From NCBI GenBank assembly GCA_003279845.1, contig QCGP01000011.1:1-43407 (forward strand): a stretch of 43,407 nt of DNA, given 5' to 3'. Under the pieces are notes generated by a model that had not been told where the DNA came from, searched no databases, and saw nothing but the letters and a program-made list of their open reading frames with translations. Of the stretch, positions 1-7,791 are shown one piece after another. The stretch comes from Prochlorococcus sp. AG-388-F11. Lineage in GTDB: Bacteria; Cyanobacteriota; Cyanobacteriia; PCC-6307; Cyanobiaceae. The position numbers and the translations under genes were made by a program. The first letter of the stretch is position 1. The number at the start of each line of letters is the position of its first letter.

Positions 1-279
1 TTCGTGAAAGTTCTAATATCTTCCCCCTGTAGTGCCAGCGTAATAATTCAGTATGGAATTAAAAGTTGGCCTATTTGGGAATGTGAGCCAAGCAAATTTC
101 AATGGAATTACGATGATAAGTAAATTTGCTTAATTATTGAAGGTCAAGCGAAAAGAAGTACCCAAAACGGAGACATATACGTGATTAAAGCTGGAGATCT
201 AGTTGAGTTCCCTGCTGGACTTTACTGCGAATGGGAGGTAACCAAAAGTATTAAAACACATTATCGATTTGGTAGCTAA
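1..279 (+). pseudogene. Cupin-fold protein, interrupted by an in-frame stop
   Basis: The frame beginning at base 1 reads as a small cupin of the DUF861-like type. It has WPIWECEPSKFQWNYDDK, then a stop codon TAA at 121-123, then ICLIIEGQAK, a GDIYVIKAGDLVEFPAG segment and a C-terminal HYRFGS ending at 277-279. The two halves join without any gap at the stop, so one substitution (most simply GAA or CAA to TAA) explains the break. The start lies at or before the window edge. The G-D-x-V-x-F-P-A-G turn is the usual second cupin motif, and the family generally binds metals or small ligands with no single known role. It may be a recent pseudogene, a sequencing or assembly error, or a gene restarted inside (for example GTG 181). 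Confidence 0.6.
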
Positions 280-371
280 ATTCAAGAAAAAAGATTTTTT
301 CTTTCTTTACTGTTGAGTCAATGCAGATAAAATATTATTAATAAATAATTTTCAAAAGGGAAACTGATATT

Positions 372-542
372 ATGCCTTTTACTGATCAAGAATATTTTGA
401 GGTTATCGAAAAAAACGAAATAGTAAAAAAGGCCTTTGAAAATATTAAGCAAATTTGCATTGATTTACAAAAAGAAACGAATTGTCCTGAAGAGGATCTA
501 AAAGATTTTCTTGAGTTTATTTCTAAAAAATGGAATAAGTAA
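372..542 (+). CDS. Small acidic hypothetical protein (56 aa)
   Basis: An ATG ORF beginning MPFTDQEYFEVIEKNEIV and ending FLEFISKKWNK. It is rich in Glu and Lys, has no membrane segment or signal, and looks helical throughout with one Cys pair (C29 and C38 by eye). AAAAGGGAAA lies about ten bases upstream of the ATG and can serve as the ribosome binding site. I do not recognise a family; size, composition and spacing fit the small conserved proteins common in high-light Prochlorococcus. Confidence 0.5.
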   Translation: MPFTDQEYFEVIEKNEIVKKAFENIKQICIDLQKETNCPEEDLKDFLEFISKKWNK

Positions 543-607
543 TAATTAACAAGCCTTTTTAAATAATAAATTTAAAATTTAAATTTAGTTTTCTGACAGA
601 ATCAGTT

Positions 608-739
608 CTAATCTAATTCCTTTTTTGGTTTTGTATTGATGCTGGAAGTTCCCTTAGCAGCAGAAACAAAGAAAAAGAAGCCTACAATTCCTGATATACC
701 AAATATTGCAGCCAAAGGATCAAAAGTGAAAGAAAACAT
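608..739 (-). CDS. Small single-span membrane protein (43 aa)
   Basis: On the minus strand MFSFTFDPLAAIFG leads into one hydrophobic helix (GISGIVGFFFFVSA) and a basic tail with KPKKELD. An upstream in-frame ATG at 790 would add 17 residues with no membrane-protein character, so the internal Met at 739 is the more likely start. No known domain. The helix plus short charged tail is the commonest design among tiny thylakoid or plasma-membrane proteins in these genomes. Function unknown. Confidence 0.5.
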   Translation of the reverse strand: MFSFTFDPLAAIFGISGIVGFFFFVSAAKGTSSINTKPKKELD

Positions 740-1021
740 AGAATTTATAAAATCAAGATAAATAATAGTTATTGAATCAAAATTGTACAATTATTGTTAA
801 GTATAAAAAATAACAATTGCGCGATTCATTATGTCATTATCAGTTTCTCATTAGGTTAAATAAAATTATTATTCAAATTCATATTGAAGAATAAAAATAT
901 CAGTACATACCAAAGATGTATTCGAGCTAAAGAGAAAAGTTTTTAAAAATATTTAAAGAAATACTGAATAACACTACCCGAAAGATCCACAATTATTGTT
1001 TCTTTAGATTAGTATCCATTT

Positions 1022-1204
1022 ATGACAGAATTGTACTCAGCTTCTTCTTCAGTAAGCCCTTTTACAGCGATATTATGGTGCCTTTATCCCATAGCTGTTC
1101 TCGTAATTATTGAGTTATTATTAGGGGGGGGTTTTGATGATGATAATAACGACGACCAAGATGGCGGAATGCTTATTCCTGCATACTCCAGTTCTAATTC
1201 TTGA
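1022..1204 (+). CDS. Small membrane protein with acidic Asp/Asn tract (60 aa)
   Basis: Begins MTELYSASSSVSPFTA, then one membrane helix (residues about 16-35), a GGG turn, a run of Asp and Asn (FDDDNNDDQDGG) and a C-terminal Ser-rich tail. The acidic stretch directly after the helix could bind cations or positively charged partners, but that is inference. The 230 bases upstream hold no ORF and probably the promoter. I know no named family. Confidence 0.6.
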   Translation: MTELYSASSSVSPFTAILWCLYPIAVLVIIELLLGGGFDDDNNDDQDGGMLIPAYSSSNS

Positions 1205-1250
1205 ATTTTTTTGAATTTTAAATTACAAGCTCAAAAAGAATTTCAGTAAA

Positions 1251-1391
1251 TTGATTAATAATATTGATGCAACTCTTATTTCCCTAATTATACTTACCAT
1301 TCTTATTATTTCTTCTTTATCTTGGATTGTCTTAAGAACCCTTAAAGAAGGTAGAAAAGCTTTAAAAGAAATAAATAAGAATAGATCGTAA
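1251..1391 (+). CDS. Small single-span membrane protein (46 aa, TTG start)
   Basis: An ORF read from TTG at 1251: MINNIDATLI, a hydrophobic helix of about 20 residues, then a basic segment with LKEGRKALKEINKNRS. The only possible starts are TTG or another non-ATG codon; a frame stop lies shortly upstream. The helix followed by a basic amphipathic tail is protein-like, but no family is recognised. It follows the previous gene by 47 bases on the same strand and may be cotranscribed. Confidence 0.4.
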   Translation: MINNIDATLISLIILTILIISSLSWIVLRTLKEGRKALKEINKNRS

Positions 1392-1641
1392 TTATCTCAA
1401 TAATTATTTAAAGATTAAGAATTTTCATTAGATTTTTTAAAATCTTAGATTTATAAGTTTTACTAACTAAAAAGATACATTCCTAATATTTAAAACTTTT
1501 CATTATGAAAGTTTGGCAAAATCATAAAAAACTTAAATAAATACTAGAATTTGCAGGACTGCTAAGTTAAACAATTACAAATAAATAGTTGTCCCTTTTT
1601 TGTGAAAGGAGCTCTCCTAGTAATTACTTTAATAAATAAAA

Positions 1642-1737
1642 ATGCATCTAAATTCTTTACTTTATATTTTTTCTATATCTTTATTCATTTATATAATGGC
1701 GCTATTTTGGAGAGACTTGCCAAATCAAAAAAAATAG
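1642..1737 (+). CDS. Very small membrane peptide (31 aa)
   Basis: MHLNSLLYIFSISLFIYIM forms one hydrophobic helix, followed by ALFWRDLPNQKK. It resembles in shape the 30-40 aa subunits of photosynthetic complexes but matches none that I can name. A second ORF in another frame (GTG 1602 to TAA 1748, 48 aa) covers the same bases, so at most one of them is likely real; I favour this one because of its cleaner membrane profile and ATG start. Confidence 0.4.
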   Translation: MHLNSLLYIFSISLFIYIMALFWRDLPNQKK

Positions 1738-1822
1738 TAAATAAATAATTAATATTAATTTTGTTGCCTATCAAAATAAATTGAGTTATTAATTTAATAT
1801 TGGATTTAATTTTTTTATATAA

Positions 1823-1987
1823 ATGCTGAAAGAATCTTCAAATAACAATAACAAAAATATATTCTCAGAAACTACAAGCATTGCAAAAGAAAAGATGATT
1901 TGCAAAGACGGATTCTGTTCATTACCAAATAGAGATCAGATCCCAAAACAAGATTCAAATGATATGAATTTATTTGATCCTATTTAG
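1823..1987 (+). CDS. Small soluble protein with CxxxxC motif (54 aa)
   Basis: ATG ORF beginning MLKESSNNNN, with a central KMICKDGFCSLPNRDQ segment and ending MNLFDPI. The two cysteines (C-K-D-G-F-C) in an otherwise polar, Asn/Ser-rich peptide suggest a metal-binding or redox-active turn. No membrane segment or signal peptide. No family recognised. It precedes the DUF805 gene by 68 bases on the same strand. Confidence 0.5.
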   Translation: MLKESSNNNNKNIFSETTSIAKEKMICKDGFCSLPNRDQIPKQDSNDMNLFDPI

Positions 1988-2055
1988 TAAATAAATATCA
2001 TTTTGTTAAATTAAAGATTAAATTGATAATCTTAAATTATTTGAATTTTTAATTT

Positions 2056-2391
2056 ATGCTTAATGAATTTTTAAATGCATATAAAGAGTTTTGGATTAAA
2101 GCTACAGACTTCAATGGTTTCTCATCGAGATCGGACTGGTGGTTAGTCCAATTAGCGAATCTTATAATTTCTTTCCTAACTATTCCAATATTTTTAAAAA
2201 CTTTTGGTTTCAATGCTTATGGAATAGTTTGTATAGTTCCTCAAATAGCTATTGATATAAGAAGAATCAGAGATTTTGGAAAAGATTGGAAATGGATCTT
2301 TATTAATTTAATACCTATCTTTGGATGGATCTTGTGGTTCATCTGGTTAGGCTTTGGTAAGAGCGGTAATGGGAAAAATAAACTTATATAG
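2056..2391 (+). CDS. DUF805 membrane protein
   Basis: 111 aa with three to four membrane helices. It shows the DUF805 (YhaH-type) hallmarks: an N-terminal YKEFWIKATDFNGFSSRSDWW segment (the family has F-x-G-R-S-R-R-x-x-Y/F-W), and RRIRDFGKDW in place of the usual RRLHDxG motif between helices. Its length agrees with the family (100-130 aa). DUF805 proteins are inner-membrane proteins of unknown function. The ATG at 2056 fits the conserved N-terminus. Confidence 0.85.
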   Translation: MLNEFLNAYKEFWIKATDFNGFSSRSDWWLVQLANLIISFLTIPIFLKTFGFNAYGIVCIVPQIAIDIRRIRDFGKDWKWIFINLIPIFGWILWFIWLGFGKSGNGKNKLI

Positions 2392-2402
2392 AAATAAACT
2401 CT

Positions 2403-2720
2403 TTATTTTTTTCTTTTTTTAAAATCTACAAATCTTATTTTTTTTCTTAACTCTATTTGTTTTTCAAGAATTCTAAACACATGCATCTCGCATTCGATTA
2501 ATTTAAGAAACTGATCGAGTGTATCTTTATCTTCTTCATCAAAATTCTCGAAAACTTCTGAAATAGCAATAATATTTCTAGAAATAAAATCCTCTGCAAC
2601 ATCTCGTGGATTCTTGCCTGATTCGAAATCCTGAAAAGCTTCATAAGAATTAAGTTCTCTTGTTAACCAGTTAAACCATGGTTCATTTTTATTATTTCTT
2701 TTATTTATGATTTTCTTCAT
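2403..2720 (-). CDS. Conserved-looking hypothetical protein (105 aa)
   Basis: Starts MKKIINKRNNKNEPWFNW and ends VDFKKRKK. It is soluble, strongly charged and predicted helical, with a central acidic part (SEVFENFDEEDKD) and basic ends. No signal peptide, no membrane segment and no domain I can name. It is convergent with the DUF805 gene, with only 11 bases between the two stop codons. Confidence 0.55.
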   Translation of the reverse strand: MKKIINKRNNKNEPWFNWLTRELNSYEAFQDFESGKNPRDVAEDFISRNIIAISEVFENFDEEDKDTLDQFLKLIECEMHVFRILEKQIELRKKIRFVDFKKRKK

Positions 2721-2930
2721 GAAAAAATTTTTACTAGTTTTATCATTATTAGTTATTCATTATTTGACAGCTGTACAATTACTTATTTTTAAAATTTTAT
2801 TAAACATAAACCTTATTTATTTTTTAAAAATAACTAGCATAATTAAACATAAAGCTTCTTAAAGAAGTAAGTATTTATTACTCCTTTTTTTGTTGATGAA
2901 ATAGCCAATATTTGTTTTTATTAAAGAAAA

Positions 2931-3147
2931 TTGTCAATTCCATTTTATGACTTACCTTTATCTCCAATTTTAATAATTGGTGCTCTTGGCATTGTAGTAG
3001 CTATAGCAGTTTTTTTGTCTCTGACCAAAAATATTTCAATTCTCCTTTGAACAAAGAGCTTGCAGAAAAGAAAAAGCCTTAATTAAGAAACAAAAAGAAT
3101 TAAATGAAAGATTAGAAAAAATAGAACAAGATTTAAAAAATTTATAA
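2931..3147 (+). pseudogene. Small membrane-anchored coiled-coil protein with two frameshifts
   Basis: Three frames join into one sensible protein. From TTG 2931 the first frame gives a short N-terminus and a membrane helix (PILIIGALGIVVAIAVF) up to about 3030. The third frame then gives FNSPLNKELAEKKK up to about 3070. The second frame gives ALIKKQKELNERLEKIEQ to TAA 3145-3147. Both junctions lie in runs of five A (3027-3031 and about 3065-3069); adding one A to each restores a continuous 70-aa protein of one helix plus a charged coiled coil. This is either a real double frameshift or homopolymer error. Confidence 0.55.
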
Positions 3148-3232
3148 AAAATTACTCTTATTAGAGATGAGTTAATGATCTCGAATTCAAGACCTTAATT
3201 TTTTAAACAAGAATTATGGTCTATAAGGAATT

Positions 3233-3388
3233 ATGGATAAAGATCATCTTATTGAGTTAATTTCTAATAGCCTTCTTTACGAGAGTAAAAATTCCGACTC
3301 TACTAGGGATCTTTGTGACTTTAAAAATTACTTAGAAAGATTAAATCTAGATCAATTGAGAACTATGTCAAAAGAATTTATTCTTTAA
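3233..3388 (+). CDS. Small soluble hypothetical protein (51 aa)
   Basis: MDKDHLIELISNSLLYESKN to MSKEFIL, acidic and helical, preceded by a good AAGGA ribosome binding site four bases before the ATG. No membrane segment and no domain recognised. The ORF is clean and the ribosome binding site is better than average for this window, which supports it as a real gene. Confidence 0.5.
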   Translation: MDKDHLIELISNSLLYESKNSDSTRDLCDFKNYLERLNLDQLRTMSKEFIL

Positions 3389-3462
3389 TTTGATATTTAA
3401 AAATTTACATTAAATAATCAATACTTTTTAAAAATTGTTACTATCAAAAAAATAAAATAAAT

Positions 3463-4569
3463 ATGCTTAAAGTAAAAAGAGGTGATTTTTTAATAAAGCC
3501 ATTTCTAAAAAGAAATAATATCAGAGCTTCCTATCAAATTATTTCTACCATCTTCCCCATAATTTCTATTTGGTTAATCGTTTACCAAATAATAAATCAA
3601 CCTTTTTCATTATTGATAAAAGGATTTTTATTAATACCTATTATTTCTCTTCTAACTCTTTTCTCTTCAAGAACATTCTCATTGATGCATGATTGCGGTC
3701 ATAATTCTCTTTTTACAAAACGTAAATTAAACCGCTTTTTTGGATTTTTGCTTGGTTTGGTAAATGGTATTCCCCAGAAATCATGGTCAATTGATCATGC
3801 ATTTCATCATAGAAATAATGGAAACTGGGAAATTTATAAAGGCCCGATAGATGTTTTAAGTATCGAAGATTATAATTCCCTTAAGAAAAGAGATCAAATA
3901 TTTTATAAATTGAGTCGAAACTGGATGATGCTTTTCCCTGGAGGCTTTTATTACTTAGTTTTAAAACCTAGATTAGGACTGGTTATCATTATTTTTAATT
4001 TTGCTAAAGATATATTGGAAGAGACTTTTACAAAAATTAAAAACAGAGATCTTTCTAAACTATTAGCTATTAATTCAAGAGTTAAACCACCTTTTTCTGA
4101 TTATGGAGATAATTTCAGTGAACTCTTTGAATTAATAATAAATAACATAGTAGTAATAGCAGGGTGGATTTTCATGAGTAAATGGTTGGGTTTAGCTTTT
4201 TTCTTATCACTTTATTCCATAGTATTAACCCTATCAGCCGCAATTTTAATATGTATTTTTTTCGTCCAACATAACTATAAAAATGCATATGCTAAAAATA
4301 CAAAAAATTGGGATATCGTCGATGGAGCAATTATGGGAAGTAGTAATCTAGATATACCTAAATGGCTAAATTGGTTTTTAGCAGATATATCTTTCCACAG
4401 CATTCATCATCTCTCTGAGAGAATACCAAATTACAACTTAAGAGCTTGTCATGAAGCAAATATTCATTTGCTTTATCAAGCAAAGTTCTTAAAATTAAGC
4501 GATTTTTCAAACTGCTTCAAATATATTATTTGGGATAATAAGAATGAAAAATTAATCCCACTAGGTTAA
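3463..4569 (+). CDS. Membrane fatty-acid desaturase family protein (368 aa)
   Basis: Belongs to the membrane di-iron desaturase/hydroxylase superfamily. The three His clusters are visible: HDCGH (residues 76-80), HAFHH (112-116) and HSIHH (312-316), with paired membrane helices between the first and second and between the second and third. These eight His residues bind the two irons that activate O2. The substrate may be an acyl lipid or a carotenoid-like molecule; the divergence from the second desaturase at 6.3 kb suggests a different substrate. It stands alone on the plus strand, with a convergent small gene downstream. Start MLKVKRGDFL at ATG 3463. Confidence 0.8.
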   Translation: MLKVKRGDFLIKPFLKRNNIRASYQIISTIFPIISIWLIVYQIINQPFSLLIKGFLLIPIISLLTLFSSRTFSLMHDCGHNSLFTKRKLNRFFGFLLGLVNGIPQKSWSIDHAFHHRNNGNWEIYKGPIDVLSIEDYNSLKKRDQIFYKLSRNWMMLFPGGFYYLVLKPRLGLVIIIFNFAKDILEETFTKIKNRDLSKLLAINSRVKPPFSDYGDNFSELFELIINNIVVIAGWIFMSKWLGLAFFLSLYSIVLTLSAAILICIFFVQHNYKNAYAKNTKNWDIVDGAIMGSSNLDIPKWLNWFLADISFHSIHHLSERIPNYNLRACHEANIHLLYQAKFLKLSDFSNCFKYIIWDNKNEKLIPLG

Positions 4570-4572
4570 TAC

Positions 4573-4725
4573 TTAATTAAACCTTCTTCTTAATTTTTTT
4601 TTAAGAGGAATACTGCTATATGCATGCGTACCAATTGATGGAGGTAAGTCATTTTTTAGAGGATGCATAAAAGCGTTTGCCATACTCTCTAACATTTTCG
4701 AAAGCCAATTAATTACTGATTTCAT
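4573..4725 (-). CDS. Small hypothetical protein (50 aa)
   Basis: Minus-strand ORF reading MKSVINWLSKMLESMANAF, then HPLKNDLPPSIGTHAYSS and a basic end LKKKLRRRFN. The N-terminus forms an amphipathic helix, the middle is Pro/Gly-rich and the tail strongly basic. No family name, but its composition is convincingly protein-like. Its stop lies four bases from the desaturase stop (convergent). Confidence 0.6.
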   Translation of the reverse strand: MKSVINWLSKMLESMANAFMHPLKNDLPPSIGTHAYSSIPLKKKLRRRFN

Positions 4726-4777
4726 TTGAAAATCTAAAAGTGTACTCTATTATCATCTAACTAAATAACTGAAAAGT

Positions 4778-4803
4778 AAATCAGTCTTTATGCTGATTTT
4801 TTT
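4778..4803 (+). terminator. Possible weak terminator hairpin
   Basis: AAATCAG, an eight-base loop, CTGATTT and a T-run. The stem is short and AT-rich, so this is only a candidate. No plus-strand gene ends close by. Confidence 0.3.
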
Positions 4804-5012
4804 GGAAGATTACCTTATAAAATTAATAATAAATAATCAAAACTATTTTTCCTTTTCTCTTTCAAAAGAAGCATATCACTACCTTTTCAAGGGTAAATCA
4901 GGTACCAATAAATTTAGTAAATAATACTTATTTTTTCAAATTCGCTTAATAAATTTATTTATTGAACATAATTTCGTGCTATATCTCTATTCCAAATAAA
5001 TCTAACAATATT

Positions 5013-5171
5013 ATGAATGATTCATTTGCTTCTACTAACCAAAATACAGAAATAGATTCTATAAATTCATATTTTGAGTGTATTACTGAATGCAGTATTG
5101 TGGATGGTCATCAAGAATGTATTACCCGTTGTTTAGAAATTCACTTAAAGGGAGATGATCAAAATGAATAA
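5013..5171 (+). CDS. Small protein with twin CxxxC motif (52 aa)
   Basis: From ATG 5013 the product is MNDSFASTNQNTEIDS, then FECITECSIVDGHQECITRC and a short polar tail. Four Cys form CX3C-X8-CX3C, the pattern of helical-hairpin proteins held by two disulfides or of metal-binding hairpins. An in-frame ATG at 4962 would add 17 residues; I favour 5013 because the residues before it look non-conserved in style. The next gene overlaps its end by eight bases and also carries a CX3C motif, so the two are probably translated together. Function unknown. Confidence 0.55.
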   Translation: MNDSFASTNQNTEIDSINSYFECITECSIVDGHQECITRCLEIHLKGDDQNE

Positions 5172-5316
5172 AAAAAATTCACCTCAAAGGAAAACAACTT
5201 TAAAATGGAACTCGAATGGAGAGCTTTCAGAAATTGATATGTTAAGAATTTTAGAGAAGATATCATCTGATAATCTTAACCAATGTCAGTTGACATGCGA
5301 TTCTGATCAAGGTTAA
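5164..5316 (+). CDS. Small CxxxC protein, coupled to the preceding gene (50 aa)
   Basis: MNKKNSPQRKTTLKWNSNGE, a helical part (IDMLRILEKISSD) and a C-terminal CQLTC motif. The ATG sits inside the last codons of the upstream gene (eight-base overlap) and is preceded by GGGAGA at a good distance, so it has its own ribosome binding site within that gene. The shared CX3C motif suggests that the pair act together or bind the same cofactor; that is inference. Confidence 0.55.
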   Translation: MNKKNSPQRKTTLKWNSNGELSEIDMLRILEKISSDNLNQCQLTCDSDQG

Positions 5317-5410
5317 AAATTATTATTTCTAGAACTATTAAAATTATTAATTAAGCAAAAAAATTGGATACTAGTATCAAAAAAAATATTTCTATTAAGC
5401 TGCATTTTTA

Positions 5411-5509
5411 ATGATCTTAACTCAGACTAGATCTAAAAATTTCTTTTTCAATATTTTTACCAATGCTCCTGATAAAAAAGCAGCTTATGAGATATTTTGT
5501 AAGACATGA
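5411..5509 (+). CDS. Possible short ORF (32 aa)
   Basis: ATG ORF MILTQTRSKNFFFNIF, then TNAPDKKAAYEIFCKT. There is no clear ribosome binding site. The second half has a helix-like amphipathic pattern. It could be a remnant of a longer gene. Low confidence. Confidence 0.25.
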   Translation: MILTQTRSKNFFFNIFTNAPDKKAAYEIFCKT

Positions 5510-5581
5510 ATTTTTAATTACCTAGATTTCAATCAAGATTTAGAATATTTTTACAATATCCTAGGTTTTATTTAAAAAAAA

Positions 5582-5722
5582 TTAATTTTTAGAACTCCTA
5601 CCTTTTTTGAAAAATGTTTTAATAACTTCTTTTTTTGTAAGTTGAATCGGTTTTACTAGACTCGAATCTCCATGAGTTGGACAATAATAAGTCATAAGCA
5701 TCCACTTTTTTTCTTCATCCAT
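5582..5722 (-). CDS. Small basic hypothetical protein (46 aa)
   Basis: Minus-strand ORF MDEEKKWMLMTYYCPTHGD, then SLVKPIQLTKKEVIKTFF and a basic tail KKGRSSKN. The YYCPTHGD segment has Cys and His in a turn, possibly half of a metal site. No known domain. Several Met codons near the N-terminus (residues 1, 8, 10) could also serve as the start; the first gives the fullest product. Confidence 0.5.
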   Translation of the reverse strand: MDEEKKWMLMTYYCPTHGDSSLVKPIQLTKKEVIKTFFKKGRSSKN

Positions 5723-5911
5723 GAGTAATTTTTTCTAAAATAATGATTAAATAAATAGGACGAATTGTGAAAAAATTGACGTTTTTTAATCTTTTTTTCT
5801 TTTTTACTTAATAATCTATAAAATTTTGAATCTATTCTCAACTAAATAGATATAAATACGCATGCTTTTTAGAAAAAATCCTGCTATCTATTAATAAATT
5901 CAAATTTATCC

Positions 5912-6043
5912 ATGTCTCTAGAATCTATATTGATGGTAGTTGCTCCAATCTGTCTTTTTACGGCAGGAGTCATTGTTTTACCTATTCTAGTAAAGCCACG
6001 TAAACAATCTGGTTTATCTAAGAGGTATATACGCGGTCTTTAA
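5912..6043 (+). CDS. Small single-span membrane protein (43 aa)
   Basis: MSLESILMVVAPICLFTAG continues a hydrophobic helix of about 25 residues, followed by a basic tail KPRKQSGLSKRYIRGL. Size and topology (short N-terminus, one helix, positively charged C-terminus) match accessory subunits of thylakoid complexes, but I cannot assign it to one. The 250 bases after it hold no gene I can support. Confidence 0.5.
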   Translation: MSLESILMVVAPICLFTAGVIVLPILVKPRKQSGLSKRYIRGL

Positions 6044-6292
6044 ATTAATTAAGCTTCAAAGAAGAGCAAAGATAATCAGCATAAAAAAATTAAATAGATA
6101 AATTAAAGGATTGAGATAAAAGAATAAAATAAAAAATGTCCAGCATAAATAATTTTATTTGAAGATTAAATTGAATTGGAAAAAATTTTATCGAAAAAAA
6201 AATTATCAATTCTTTTCATTATGAGATCCTGTGATGGATAATAGAATGTATAAATTAATTTTTATTTAACAAAATTCTTAACCAAAAAAAAT

Positions 6293-7459
6293 TTGAGCAA
6301 TATAAAATTTTCAGGTCTTAAAGGCCAAGCGCTTGTAATAGAGGATAAAGATATTCCAAGCATAAAAGAATTTCGGGATGTTATCCCAGATCACTACTTT
6401 AAGTGCAATACCAAAACTTCTTTGAGGTATCTTTTACAATCAGCTTTAATCCAATCATTAGTAGTTGCAATAGGGTTATCTATTCCATTTACCCCAAAAA
6501 TGATCCCAATTTGGATTATTTACGCATTACTATCAGGTACCACTGCAATGGGATTTTGGGTAATTGCACATGAATGTGGGCATGGAGCATTCTCTAAAAA
6601 CAAAACATTGGAATCTATAACTGGTTACTTACTACATTCATTACTTCTAGTGCCTTATTTTTCTTGGCAGCGTTCTCATGCAGTTCACCATCGATTCACA
6701 AATAACATAACCAATGGCGAAACTCACGTCCCTTTAGTCATTAAAGGGAATGGAGTTACAGAAAAAGTTGGCGGAGAAAAAGAATTACGTTTTTCATATT
6801 CCTTAGGCAAGAAAAGTTACGGAATTCTTCAACTTGTTTTACATCTAATATTTGGCTGGCCTGCTTATTTACTTACGGGAAGTACAGGAGGTGTTAAATA
6901 TGGGACTTCAAATCATTTTTGGCCAACCAAACCATTTTCTAAAGCATTATGGCCATCAATATGGGCCAAGAAAGTTTGGATATCAGATATTGGTGTAGGT
7001 TTGACACTATTGGGCATTGTTTATTTAGTTTTTAAGTTTGGATTATTTCCCGTAATTGCTATGTATTTTGGTCCTATATTAGTGGTTAATTGCTGGCTAG
7101 TAGTCTATACATGGCTTCATCATACAGATTCAGATGTGCCTCATATTTCAAATACGAAATTTTCCTTTATGAGAGGGGCATTTCTATCTATTGACAGGCC
7201 TTACGGTAGAGTACTTAATTTTCTTCACCATAATATAGGTTCTAGCCATGTCGTTCATCATGTATGTCCAACGATCCCTCACTATAATGCCAAAAAGGCC
7301 ACTATCTTAATTAAAAAAGCCTTTAAAACAGCATATCTTTTTAATCCTGATCCAATACACAAAGCTCTATGGAATATTGCTTGTAATTGTGTTGCTGTTA
7401 AGTCAGACATTAATAAAGGAAGGTATATCTGGCAATCTTCGTACGCTAGAAAGAATTAA
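6293..7459 (+). CDS. FAD2/DesA-like acyl-lipid desaturase (388 aa)
   Basis: Inserts a cis double bond in acyl chains of membrane lipids, using two irons bound by His boxes; probably of the delta-12/omega type. The boxes are HECGH (93-97), HAVHH (129-133) and HVVHH (319-323). The stretches VIAHECGHGAF and LLVPYFSWQRSHAVHH are typical of FAD2/DesA enzymes, as is TWLHHTDSDVPH before the last membrane pair. Length is normal. The start is TTG at 6293; there is no ATG that keeps the N-terminus. The monocistronic layout with long flanks suggests its own promoter. Such enzymes adjust membrane fluidity at low temperature and in high light. Confidence 0.88.
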   Translation: MSNIKFSGLKGQALVIEDKDIPSIKEFRDVIPDHYFKCNTKTSLRYLLQSALIQSLVVAIGLSIPFTPKMIPIWIIYALLSGTTAMGFWVIAHECGHGAFSKNKTLESITGYLLHSLLLVPYFSWQRSHAVHHRFTNNITNGETHVPLVIKGNGVTEKVGGEKELRFSYSLGKKSYGILQLVLHLIFGWPAYLLTGSTGGVKYGTSNHFWPTKPFSKALWPSIWAKKVWISDIGVGLTLLGIVYLVFKFGLFPVIAMYFGPILVVNCWLVVYTWLHHTDSDVPHISNTKFSFMRGAFLSIDRPYGRVLNFLHHNIGSSHVVHHVCPTIPHYNAKKATILIKKAFKTAYLFNPDPIHKALWNIACNCVAVKSDINKGRYIWQSSYARKN

Positions 7460-7569
7460 AAAAATGATAAATATAAGTTCTTTTATCACATTAATTTACG
7501 CAAATCTGAAAAGAATATAAAAGAATGGTTTATTTTTGGAATTCTATCTTAAAAGATAAGATTAGAATT

Positions 7570-7740
7570 ATGTTTTTTATGAGTGGTGACAATTTTCACG
7601 GAAAGCAACCTATTAAATTTTATTCAGAAATAATAACACTCACAAAAGTGGAATTATTAGAAAGACAATTGAGTTTAGGAGAAAAAGTTTCAGATTTAGA
7701 TCAAAAGCATAAAGAATGGAGCAAAAAACTATCAGGTTAA
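7570..7740 (+). CDS. Small hypothetical protein (56 aa)
   Basis: From ATG 7570: MFFMSGDNFHGKQPIKFY, then a helical, charged C-terminal half (TKVELLERQLSLGEKVSDL). The frame is open back to ATG 7525, but that addition is less protein-like; ATG 7579 (MSGDNFHG) is also possible. No domain recognised. It follows the desaturase on the same strand after about 110 bases and may share its transcript. Confidence 0.5.
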   Translation: MFFMSGDNFHGKQPIKFYSEIITLTKVELLERQLSLGEKVSDLDQKHKEWSKKLSG

Positions 7741-7791
7741 TCATCTACTATAGTGCAATTGAATAATTTATTGATATTAGTAATTGACTCA

